11,654 bases of DNA from Methanocalculus sp. (GTDB taxonomy: Archaea; Halobacteriota; Methanomicrobia; Methanomicrobiales; Methanocorpusculaceae). Of this stretch, positions 6,665 to 11,654 are shown in pieces. The stretch is from positions 1-11,654 of the forward strand of contig NZ_JARVGN010000016.1 of the NCBI RefSeq assembly GCF_029762515.1. Direction: 5' to 3'. Below the pieces are notes generated by a model. The model made no database searches and had not been told where the DNA came from. It saw only the letters and a program-made list of their open reading frames with translations. Position 1 is the stretch's first letter. Each line of letters opens with the position of its first letter. The position numbers and the translations under genes are program-made.

Positions 6665-7120
6665 TCAGCTCCGGCCGGTAGGTTGTCCCTGACCAGCCTG
6701 GTACAGCTGTTCAAGGCGTCCGCCAACCTCTGCCGCCTGAGCCTGGAGCTTCTGAATCGTCTCTGCAAGACGTTTTCCCTGGGCTTCCATCTCGGTGATC
6801 CGCTCCTGCATAAAGGAGACGGTCTCGTCATTGGTCTTTCTGACAGAGATATCAGATCCGATAGAAACGAGGACCGAATCGGGATCGATCACCTTTGCAA
6901 GGATGGCAGCGCCCCCGCCAAGCGGAAGGAGTGATACAGCATCTGTTGTCTCCTTCAGTCCCCTGAGGGTTTCAATAGAGGTGATCATCTCCATCCTCGC
7001 CTGTTCGATAAACTGGAACTGCCGGGAAAAGAGTTCAATCTGTTGATTAAACTCATTCAGGTACATCTGAAGTGCCTGAAACTCCTCTTCAGGTGTCGGA
7101 GTACTTTCTTTACTCGCCAT
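6665..7120 (-). CDS. pfdA: Prefoldin subunit alpha
   Basis: A 151-residue subunit of the archaeal prefoldin hexamer, which catches unfolded proteins and hands them to the group II chaperonin. Two long helical segments with heptad-like spacing (about 10-55 and 105-140) flank a central beta region, with LLPLGGGAAILAKV near 65-78, the hallmark hairpins of the alpha subunit. The C-terminus is rich in glutamine and glycine. ATG 7120 is chosen, with a GAG-type motif upstream; an in-frame GTG at 7126 would add two residues and cannot be excluded. The start lies inside the last codons of rpl18a, overlapping it by 11 bases in another frame. The chaperone sits between ribosomal and targeting genes, fitting a role on newly made chains. 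Confidence 0.93.
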   Translation of the reverse strand: MASKESTPTPEEEFQALQMYLNEFNQQIELFSRQFQFIEQARMEMITSIETLRGLKETTDAVSLLPLGGGAAILAKVIDPDSVLVSIGSDISVRKTNDETVSFMQERITEMEAQGKRLAETIQKLQAQAAEVGGRLEQLYQAGQGQPTGRS

Positions 7121-7301
7121 TGACACTCTTTATGCTCTCAATTTTGATTAATCTTCTCTCGATGCGGTGTTTACTTCCCATGAGAGTATAGATCCGCTCT
7201 TTCGCCTGTGCTTCGTTTGGTGCTGAAATCACCTTGGTGTATGGTTTCCATGCATCACCAATCTTCATCAGACCTGTAATTTCAAATTCTGCTAACTCCA
7301 T
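7110..7301 (-). CDS. rpl18a: 50S ribosomal protein L18Ae (LX, L20a)
   Basis: A 63-residue basic protein of the archaeal large subunit. FEITGLMKIGDAWKPYTKVI in the first third and MGSKHRIERRLIKIESI in the last third match the single-domain archaeal LX form of eukaryotic eL20 (L18a). Length is within the family range. ATG 7301 has GGTGA five bases upstream, within the end of eif6, only five bases away. The 3' end overlaps the pfdA start. Ribosomal protein names differ between schemes (LX, L18Ae, L20A). Confidence 0.93.
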   Translation of the reverse strand: MELAEFEITGLMKIGDAWKPYTKVISAPNEAQAKERIYTLMGSKHRIERRLIKIESIKSVNGE

Positions 7302-7306
7302 TCAGC

Positions 7307-7969
7307 TCACCGTAGTAATCCAAATACATCTTCCATCCGTCCGAGTTCAAAACCGGTCGTCTCGCTGCCTGCAATAAACCCTTTCGAGTTTGCAAGAATA
7401 CCTGCTCCAACCAGATTCGAACCCATGTTGACGGATCCACAGCCGACCGGAAGCGAGGTGAAAGACTCAACCCGTTCGATCTCCTGCGGGGTTGCCCGCG
7501 GAGAGAGAAGAATGCCTTTATTTGTTGCAACGGCGGCCATTCCAACGGTTGGAATTCCGGCGATCTGCATCCGCTCAACCGGAACCTTGAGGAAATCACT
7601 GATCCGGTCGATCAGCCTGGCAGGCATCTCAGGGTGAACGAGGGCAAACTCATCATTGACCATCATGCAATTGCCAGCGGCATTCATCGTCTCATCCATG
7701 AGCAGCACTTCCCCATACTCCTCAAGCCGCCTCTGCTCCTCACTCCCTATCATGCCGGAGACCACCATACCCCGGCTGTTGCCGGTGATGAGCGATCCGA
7801 TGATGGATGACCCCTGCAGGAACGTCCGGACGATCTCAACATCCAGAAGCTCCGCTATGGTATTGGCAAACTCATCCGGAACCGTTTCGGGAACAATCGC
7901 AAACTCCTCAAATGCCCGGGCAAAAACCCCGATATTCGGATCGCCATTGAGGGACAGGGTATAGTTCAT
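7307..7969 (-). CDS. eif6: Translation initiation factor 6 (aIF6)
   Basis: A 220-residue protein of the aIF6/eIF6 family, which binds the large ribosomal subunit near uL14 and blocks joining with the small subunit until released. The family forms a five-fold pseudosymmetric pentein ring, and the repeated unit can be seen as spaced segments such as NIGVFARA near the start, TNKGILLSPRAT, and NSKGFIAGSETTGFE near the end. ATG 7969 is preferred over an in-frame TTG at 7984: GGGGAG lies four bases before the ATG and the protein then begins MNYTLSL. The start is one base from the rpl31e stop. The rpl39e-rpl31e-eif6-rpl18a order is widely kept in archaea. Confidence 0.95.
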   Translation of the reverse strand: MNYTLSLNGDPNIGVFARAFEEFAIVPETVPDEFANTIAELLDVEIVRTFLQGSSIIGSLITGNSRGMVVSGMIGSEEQRRLEEYGEVLLMDETMNAAGNCMMVNDEFALVHPEMPARLIDRISDFLKVPVERMQIAGIPTVGMAAVATNKGILLSPRATPQEIERVESFTSLPVGCGSVNMGSNLVGAGILANSKGFIAGSETTGFELGRMEDVFGLLR

Positions 7970-7970
7970 T

Positions 7971-8234
7971 TCACTCCCCGGCAAGTTCTGCCTGAACCTG
8001 ACCGTCCGAGAATTTTATCGCACGGACACGGATCTTTGATGGGGGTTTCTGGCTCCCGCATTCCCAGATCTTCTCGTTGATGCTCCGGTCAAGTTTGACG
8101 TCTTCACTCTTCATGTGCTTCTGCAGGTATGTCCGGACATCCTTGACAGCAACCTTTGCACGCTTCCATTTGGGAGCGCGTTTTGTATCCCGAAGAGGGA
8201 TGATGTAGATCTGTTCCTTCTCTGCCTCGACCAT
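7971..8234 (-). CDS. rpl31e: 50S ribosomal protein L31e (eL31)
   Basis: An 87-residue basic large-subunit protein lining the outer rim of the polypeptide exit tunnel. IYIIPLRDTKRAPKWKRAKV at about 9-28, VRTYLQKHMKSEDVKLD and NEKIWECGSQKPPSKIRVRA are typical of eL31, and the length is usual for archaea. ATG 8234 follows GGTG six bases upstream, which is part of the last codons of rpl39e, ending three bases away. Coupling to rpl39e is therefore likely, as both are exit-tunnel proteins. Confidence 0.96.
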   Translation of the reverse strand: MVEAEKEQIYIIPLRDTKRAPKWKRAKVAVKDVRTYLQKHMKSEDVKLDRSINEKIWECGSQKPPSKIRVRAIKFSDGQVQAELAGE

Positions 8235-8237
8235 TGC

Positions 8238-8390
8238 TCACACCTTCAGACTGCTGCGTCTCCAGCTGCGCCGCTTTGGATGCGATACAACTGCACGCTT
8301 CGTTTTGATCATGACCCATTGCGGAACCCTCCGGTTCTGCTGGGTGGCTTTCGCCATTCGTATCTTTCGACCTTTTGTCAGTTTGCTCAT
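8238..8390 (-). CDS. rpl39e: 50S ribosomal protein L39e (eL39)
   Basis: A 50-residue, strongly basic protein found by hand translation between the PP-loop gene and rpl31e. It starts MSKLTKGRKIRMAKA and contains NRRVPQWVMIKTKR and HPKRRSWRRSSLKV, a near-perfect archaeal eL39 pattern. The family lines the nascent-chain exit tunnel. GGTGA lies six bases before ATG 8390. The start overlaps the stop of the upstream PP-loop gene as ATGA, and the TGA stop lies three bases before the rpl31e start. Its small size makes it easy to miss in automatic gene calling; a longer ORF on the same strand in another frame (8104-8403) is its shadow. Confidence 0.96.
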   Translation of the reverse strand: MSKLTKGRKIRMAKATQQNRRVPQWVMIKTKRAVVSHPKRRSWRRSSLKV

Positions 8391-8998
8391 TGGTATTCAC
8401 CAACCTGATCTATTCTTCTCCCGCAAACGAGAGATTGCTGGTGATTCAGAGGGAAGATTCCGCTCCAGTCGATGCCACGCAGTGTCATCTCCTCACGGAT
8501 TTCAGCTTCATAATCACCATTTTCTATCATCGAAGTCTCACCATAGACTACGGTGAGCATCCGATCCACAAGGCGTGTTATCTCACGCCTTCCAAATCCA
8601 AGAAGGGGGCGTATATAGGAAACCCCCATCCTGTCTTCAAAGCTCTGCACCTCAGACGGGTTCAGCATAGGCACCCGGTCCATGAACCGGGTACCATCGG
8701 CGACCACCTCATACTCCTGTGCAAGCGCACAGAGTGACCGTCGGTGAATCTCATTGATTGCCTCATTTGGATACCCACACCGAACGAGTACTCCAATGGC
8801 CTCATCAATGAAACCTGACGCAAAGGTTCTCTTTTTCCAGGGCATACCCAGAGCCTCTGCCGCCGCCGCGACTTTAGGAACCTCCCGATCGGGATTGAAT
8901 ACGAACGTGTTCAGCTCTACAGTATAATCCCGCGAGAGCAGGATGGCAGCAAGAGAACTATCTTTCCCACCACTATAGAGCATTCCGACCTTCATCAT
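8387..8998 (-). CDS. PP-loop ATPase of the adenine nucleotide alpha hydrolase superfamily (COG2117-like)
   Basis: A 203-residue protein whose N-terminus carries the PP-loop SGGKDSS at residues 9-15, used by the ATP pyrophosphatase family to adenylate a substrate. Relatives thiolate tRNA, make diphthamide, or assemble amides. The middle has VVADGTRFMDRVPML, like the ADGT segment of archaeal members annotated only as 'alpha hydrolase' or a predicted tRNA-thiolation subunit. I cannot assign a substrate. ATG 8998 overlaps the stop of the PDCD5-like gene as ATGA; a second ATG directly after (8995) is an equally plausible start. The stop overlaps rpl39e by four bases. Its place inside a ribosomal operon suggests a role in tRNA or translation-factor modification (inference). 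Confidence 0.85.
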   Translation of the reverse strand: MMKVGMLYSGGKDSSLAAILLSRDYTVELNTFVFNPDREVPKVAAAAEALGMPWKKRTFASGFIDEAIGVLVRCGYPNEAINEIHRRSLCALAQEYEVVADGTRFMDRVPMLNPSEVQSFEDRMGVSYIRPLLGFGRREITRLVDRMLTVVYGETSMIENGDYEAEIREEMTLRGIDWSGIFPLNHQQSLVCGRRIDQVGEYQ

Positions 8999-9330
8999 AC
9001 CCTTCGGATATTAAAGTCCTTTTTTTGCGGTACCAGTTGTTTGAGGAGCTCTTTGAGCTGTGCATCAGTGATCTTTTTCGTACTTGAGAGCCGACCCTGC
9101 TGGGCGAGCATGACAAGCTGCTGTTCAACGCCTCGTGCAAAGTCAGGTTTTGTGAGCTTGATTGTATTTAACCGCTCACGTGCTTCTGGCTCAAGAACCT
9201 GCATCAGCACCATCTGGACCTGCTGGTCAATCTGTTGCTGGCGCTGGGCCTCATGCTGTTCTGCCTGCTGCTGTTGCTGCATCTGGGCAAGCCGCCGTTG
9301 CCGGAGTTCAGATAACTCATCGTCTCCCAT
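8995..9330 (-). CDS. PDCD5-family DNA-binding protein
   Basis: A 111-residue helical protein of the PDCD5 family, annotated in archaea as a DNA-binding protein of poorly known function. The first third is a very glutamine-rich charged helix (about residues 16-40, several Q runs), followed by the family core EPEARERLNTIKLTKP and a three-helix bundle ending with a basic tail (KKDFNIRRV). ATG 9330 is preferred to an in-frame GTG at 9336, because GAGGTGAT, a strong anti-16S match, ends six bases before the ATG but abuts the GTG. The gene follows rps19e by 12 bases and overlaps the PP-loop gene by four. Pairing with rps19e is usual in archaea and suggests a link to translation. Confidence 0.92.
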   Translation of the reverse strand: MGDDELSELRQRRLAQMQQQQQAEQHEAQRQQQIDQQVQMVLMQVLEPEARERLNTIKLTKPDFARGVEQQLVMLAQQGRLSSTKKITDAQLKELLKQLVPQKKDFNIRRV

Positions 9331-9342
9331 GTACACATCACC

Positions 9343-9792
9343 TCAATACTTCCCGATTCCCGGTGCTGCTTCTGCAACCTCTGCTTTGAGGCTGTATGCA
9401 ACATTATCCAGGAATGATCGGCCGGCTGGCGAGACCTGTCGGCCTCCTGTTGCCTTCTCAAGGAGACCGGCTGCTTCGAGCTGCTGGAAAAGTTTCCGTG
9501 CAATCGAGCCGCTCCCCTTTCTGAACCGGGATGGGCGGGAACCCCTGTTCTGGGCGCCACCATAGATTGATCTCATTCTCTCCACTCCGACCGGTCCATC
9601 AACATAGACACGGCGCAGCACTGCTGCTGCACGGATATGCCACCAGTCGGTGTTCTCCGGTGGCATCTGCTTATGAACTCCCGTCTTGACATACTCTGCC
9701 CATGATGGTGCCTGGATCTCGGGTTTACCCTTGAGTTCCTCTGCAACCTTCCTGATAAGGAGTTCTGCCGGGATATCAAATACTGTAGTCAT
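9343..9792 (-). CDS. rps19e: 30S ribosomal protein S19e (eS19)
   Basis: A 149-residue small-subunit protein. APSWAEYVKTGVHKQMPP at about 28-45 and DWWHIRAAAVLRRVYVDGPVGV at about 49-70 are hallmark eS19 segments. Further on are YGGAQNRGSRP and GSGSIARKLFQQLEAAGLL, the winged-helix-like RNA-binding part. In eukaryotes the protein is needed for 18S rRNA 3' processing and head assembly of the small subunit. ATG 9792 has GTGAGGAA six bases upstream. It is the first gene after a clear TATA-type promoter about 60 bases upstream, heading the long operon. Confidence 0.97.
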   Translation of the reverse strand: MTTVFDIPAELLIRKVAEELKGKPEIQAPSWAEYVKTGVHKQMPPENTDWWHIRAAAVLRRVYVDGPVGVERMRSIYGGAQNRGSRPSRFRKGSGSIARKLFQQLEAAGLLEKATGGRQVSPAGRSFLDNVAYSLKAEVAEAAPGIGKY

Positions 9793-9850
9793 GTTCTATT
9801 CCTCACTGTTGTGGTTCACTAACAGTCTTTACGTATAGGGTGGATCAGCT

Positions 9851-9859
9851 GATATAAAT
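9851..9859 (-). promoter_or_regulatory. TATA box of the rps19e operon
   Basis: Read on the minus strand the site is ATTTATATC, preceded by CCAGAA, a reasonable TFB recognition element. Transcription would start about 25 bases downstream, near 9829, giving a leader of roughly 37 bases before ATG 9792. The position between two same-strand genes with a 102-base gap supports a promoter. A 10-base palindrome overlaps its downstream edge (9844-9853). Confidence 0.7.
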
Positions 9860-9894
9860 TTCTGGATGAAAAGGAGAGTCAGGGCAGGTGGAGC

Positions 9895-10137
9895 CTACCC
9901 ACGTTTCTTTGCAATGACCATTGTCCTGCCGCGGGTTGTGACCACCACACCACCCGTTCCATCCACCACTGTGAGGGGATCCATCGGGGCATTCTTCAGC
10001 CATTTGATCTTAATCATTTCTCTTACCTCAAGCTGGGCGCGGATCTCACCGGTAACCTCCGGCGTCACCCCGAGTTTTCCCACCCAGATCGTCGGCTTTA
10101 ATGTCTGGATTGCTGATTTATCATACTTTGTTGGCAT
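9895..10137 (-). CDS. YhbY/CRM-domain RNA-binding protein
   Basis: An 80-residue protein made of a single CRM (YhbY-like) domain, a KH-like RNA-binding fold found on pre-ribosomal large subunits in bacteria and in plant intron-splicing factors. LKPTIWVGKLGVTPEV contains the GxxG loop at residues 20-23 (GKLG), followed by EIRAQLEVREMIKIKWL and a last strand RTMVIAKK. It is shorter than bacterial YhbY, as is usual for archaea. ATG 10137 lies inside the end of rnp4 with a 17-base overlap in another frame, and GGTGGTGA six bases upstream makes the start convincing. Adjacency to an RNase P subunit suggests RNA maturation. Confidence 0.9.
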   Translation of the reverse strand: MPTKYDKSAIQTLKPTIWVGKLGVTPEVTGEIRAQLEVREMIKIKWLKNAPMDPLTVVDGTGGVVVTTRGRTMVIAKKRG

Positions 10138-10447
10138 CGTGCTTCACCACCGGATAGCGTTTTCTCTGGCCGCATGCAAGGCAGGTTATAATAACCCTGC
10201 CATGCTGAATCCTGATCCTTGAGTTAATACCCGGTCTCAGGAGGGAATGGCAGTGTGCGCAGAACAAACGCCGGAATCGCTTCGGGATACGGATCCTCTG
10301 TTTCATGGCAATCCTCTTTGCGATCAGGATACAACGGCGTGAGCGCTCAGAATCTTCATCGGCCCACTTTGTTGCATTCTCAAAGAGGATCTCGATCCGC
10401 TCACGGGCGATCTTCTTTCCATTTCCAAAACGATTTTTCTCTCCCAT
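10121..10447 (-). CDS. rnp4: Ribonuclease P protein component 4 (Rpp21/Rpr2)
   Basis: A 108-residue zinc-binding subunit of archaeal RNase P, which removes 5' leaders from pre-tRNA. The N-terminal half is basic and helical (contacts with Rpp29 in the family). The C-terminal zinc ribbon uses CAHC at C63/C66 and CLAC at C89/C92. The short HGRVIITCLACGQRKRYP is typical of Rpp21. ATG 10447 lies one base after the purN stop, with GGAG eight bases upstream within purN. The 3' end overlaps the CRM gene. Length is within the family range. Confidence 0.93.
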   Translation of the reverse strand: MGEKNRFGNGKKIARERIEILFENATKWADEDSERSRRCILIAKRIAMKQRIRIPKRFRRLFCAHCHSLLRPGINSRIRIQHGRVIITCLACGQRKRYPVVKHDANKV

Positions 10448-10448
10448 C

Positions 10449-11087
10449 TCAGGCGCTCCGGAATCTCTCTTTATGCAAATCAGAATCCAGCCTGATCACC
10501 GCCCTCCCAAGGATCCGGAGATAATCCTCGCAGAAGAGTGAAACAGCCTCGGGGAGGGCGATATGCTCTTCAAGAAGGATACGCTCGGCGAGGCTTCCGG
10601 GATCATCATCATCCAGGACAGGAACTGCTCTCTGGAGGATCACCGGTCCGCTATCTGTTCCTTCATCTACAAAGTGAACGGTGCAGCCGGAGATCTTCAC
10701 CCCGTAGGCAAGTGCCTGCCCCTGCGCATCAAGACCCGGAAACGAAGGAAGAAGCGAGGGATGGATATTGATGATCCGGCCTGCATACTCCCTGATAATG
10801 GATGATCCCAGGATCTTCATGTACCCTGCGAGGACCACAAGATCCGGGGCAAGAGACCTGAGAGTGCTGATAACTTCCTCTTCGTACTCACCTTTTGTCG
10901 AAAATCCGGAATAATCTATGGTAAAGACAGGTATCCCGAACTCCTCTGCACGGACAGCAGCCAGCGTTTCCCTGCGATCGACGATCAGCCCTACACACCG
11001 CCCATTGATCATGCCTCGCGCTATCGCTGAGGCGACAGCCTGAAAGTTTGAACCACGGCCTGACGCAAGCATGACGATGCGTTTCAT
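10449..11087 (-). CDS. purN: Phosphoribosylglycinamide formyltransferase PurN
   Basis: A 212-residue enzyme of purine synthesis that moves a formyl group from 10-formyl-tetrahydrofolate to glycinamide ribonucleotide. Substrate-binding SGRGSNFQA is at 9-17, and AGYMKIL at 87-93 lines the folate pocket. The catalytic set is visible: N107 and H109 in NIHPSLLPSFPG, and D145 in HFVDEGTDSGPVI. The start, ATG 11087, gives MKRIVMLASGRGSN, exactly where relatives begin; no Shine-Dalgarno motif is evident, so a leaderless or weakly initiated message is possible. The gene lies 35 bases after the CBS/CorC-type gene and one base before rnp4. Some methanogens rely on formate-using PurT instead, so its presence is metabolically informative. 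Confidence 0.95.
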   Translation of the reverse strand: MKRIVMLASGRGSNFQAVASAIARGMINGRCVGLIVDRRETLAAVRAEEFGIPVFTIDYSGFSTKGEYEEEVISTLRSLAPDLVVLAGYMKILGSSIIREYAGRIINIHPSLLPSFPGLDAQGQALAYGVKISGCTVHFVDEGTDSGPVILQRAVPVLDDDDPGSLAERILLEEHIALPEAVSLFCEDYLRILGRAVIRLDSDLHKERFRSA

Positions 11088-11122
11088 GGGAATATATGGG
11101 AAGGCTCTACCGATAATACTGA

Positions 11123-11654
11123 TCAGTTCTCCGGAAGAGATTCGAGTGTAAGCTTGACCTTCAGGATCTGCCTCCCCCTCATCTGTGTGACCGTGAGCCG
11201 CCCGTTCACCTCAGGGATGACGATGGATTCACCGATATGAGGGATCCGACCAAGCCGGGTGAAGACGAGGCCCCCGACCGTCTCATAGTTATCCGGCTCA
11301 AGCGGAAGGGGGATGGGGATGGAATTGTTGATATCCTCAACCCATCCTTGCGCATCTATCAGATAGGTGCCGTTTCCCATATCCTGAATCTCATCCTCCT
11401 CGATATCAAACTCATCCAGGATGTCGCCCACAAGCTCTTCCAGAATGTCCTCGATTGACACCACCCCTGAGAAGACACCATACTCATCGAGGATGATCGC
11501 AAGATGAGACTGCTTGAACTGGAGCTCTTTTAAGAGATCGTCAATCTTCTTGGATTCAGGTACAAAGTAGACATCATGAATCATATCGGGGATAGAAACA
11601 TCGGGAACACCGCTGTGGATTGCCCGGAATACATCCTTCACATTCAGGATGCCG
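11123..11654 (-). CDS. CBS-domain CorC/HlyC-type membrane protein, 3' part only
   Basis: Codons are open to the right edge (reading GILNVKDVF at the edge), so the true start lies outside; a GTG at 11641 only looks like one. The visible 176 residues hold the end of the first CBS domain (NVKDVFRAI), the second CBS domain with HLAIILDEYGVFSGVVSIEDILEELVGDILDEFD, and the C-terminal CorC_HlyC domain with YETVGGLVFTRLGRIPHIGES. In full-length members a CNNM/DUF21 membrane domain comes first, and the family is linked to magnesium or cobalt efflux; that part cannot be seen here. CBS pairs commonly bind adenosine nucleotides. It precedes purN by 35 bases on the same strand. Confidence 0.92.
   Translation of the reverse strand, partial: GILNVKDVFRAIHSGVPDVSIPDMIHDVYFVPESKKIDDLLKELQFKQSHLAIILDEYGVFSGVVSIEDILEELVGDILDEFDIEEDEIQDMGNGTYLIDAQGWVEDINNSIPIPLPLEPDNYETVGGLVFTRLGRIPHIGESIVIPEVNGRLTVTQMRGRQILKVKLTLESLPEN

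Noticed and set aside
8104..8403. 99-codon minus-strand ORF over rpl39e
   Set aside because: It is an alternate frame of rpl39e and the start of rpl31e; the eL39 frame explains the sequence.
9041..9565. 174-codon plus-strand ORF rich in Cys, Ser and Trp
   Set aside because: Its composition is the mirror of the CAG-rich glutamine stretch of the PDCD5-like gene and of rps19e on the other strand; it is a shadow.
9862..9894. Possible terminator after the CRM gene
   Set aside because: There is only a single run of four T on the minus strand with no hairpin; not enough support.
11118..11127. Palindrome ACTGATCAGT before purN, considered as an operator
   Set aside because: It spans the stop codon of the upstream gene, is only 10 bases long and has no convincing TATA box in the right place.

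Overview
The window carries a compact block of archaeal housekeeping ('informational') genes, almost all on the minus strand. Ribosomal proteins with no bacterial counterpart (eL21, eL18a/LX, eL31, eL39, eS19), RNA polymerase subunit Rpo4, aIF6, prefoldin alpha, a PDCD5-family protein, RNase P component 4, SRP54/FtsY, Pus10 and TrmY together point to a euryarchaeon. The roughly balanced base composition and the gene order suggest a methanogen of the Methanomicrobia, probably Methanomicrobiales. That taxonomic call is inference, not demonstrated.

Layout, right to left, which is the direction of transcription. (1) 11654-9895: the 3' part of a CBS/CorC-type protein cut by the window edge, then purN, rnp4 (RNase P component 4) and a YhbY/CRM RNA-binding protein. 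(2) 9859-4212: a promoter with a clear TATA box, then rps19e, PDCD5-like, a PP-loop ATPase, rpl39e, rpl31e, eif6, rpl18a, pfdA, ftsY and srp54. Genes overlap by a few bases or lie within about 10 bases of each other, so this looks like one long operon for ribosome building, translation and protein targeting. (3) 4193-3876: the only plus-strand gene, a PemK/MazF-like protein, convergent with srp54 and divergent from trmY. (4) 3737-1: trmY, pus10, rpl21e, rpo4, a DUF655 gene and ksgA (rsmA/dim1), which runs off the left edge.

How the genes fit together. Pus10 makes pseudouridine at tRNA position 54 and TrmY methylates it to N1-methylpseudouridine; here the two genes overlap by four bases. KsgA dimethylates 16S rRNA late in small-subunit assembly, aIF6 controls large-subunit joining, RNase P matures tRNA 5' ends, and SRP54/FtsY deliver ribosomes to the membrane. 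Several Shine-Dalgarno motifs lie inside the end of the preceding gene, which suggests translational coupling.

Two genes are easy to miss: rpl39e (8238-8390, 50 aa) and the partial ksgA (1-694). Several starts were moved inward to an ATG with a well-placed Shine-Dalgarno motif. No mobile element, CRISPR array, tRNA or rRNA gene was seen, and no stretch over 300 bases lacks a gene. I found no clearly new system. The best leads are the lone PemK-like gene, the PP-loop ATPase among ribosomal genes, the DUF655 gene and an apparent Cys-to-Thr change near the C-terminus of TrmY.
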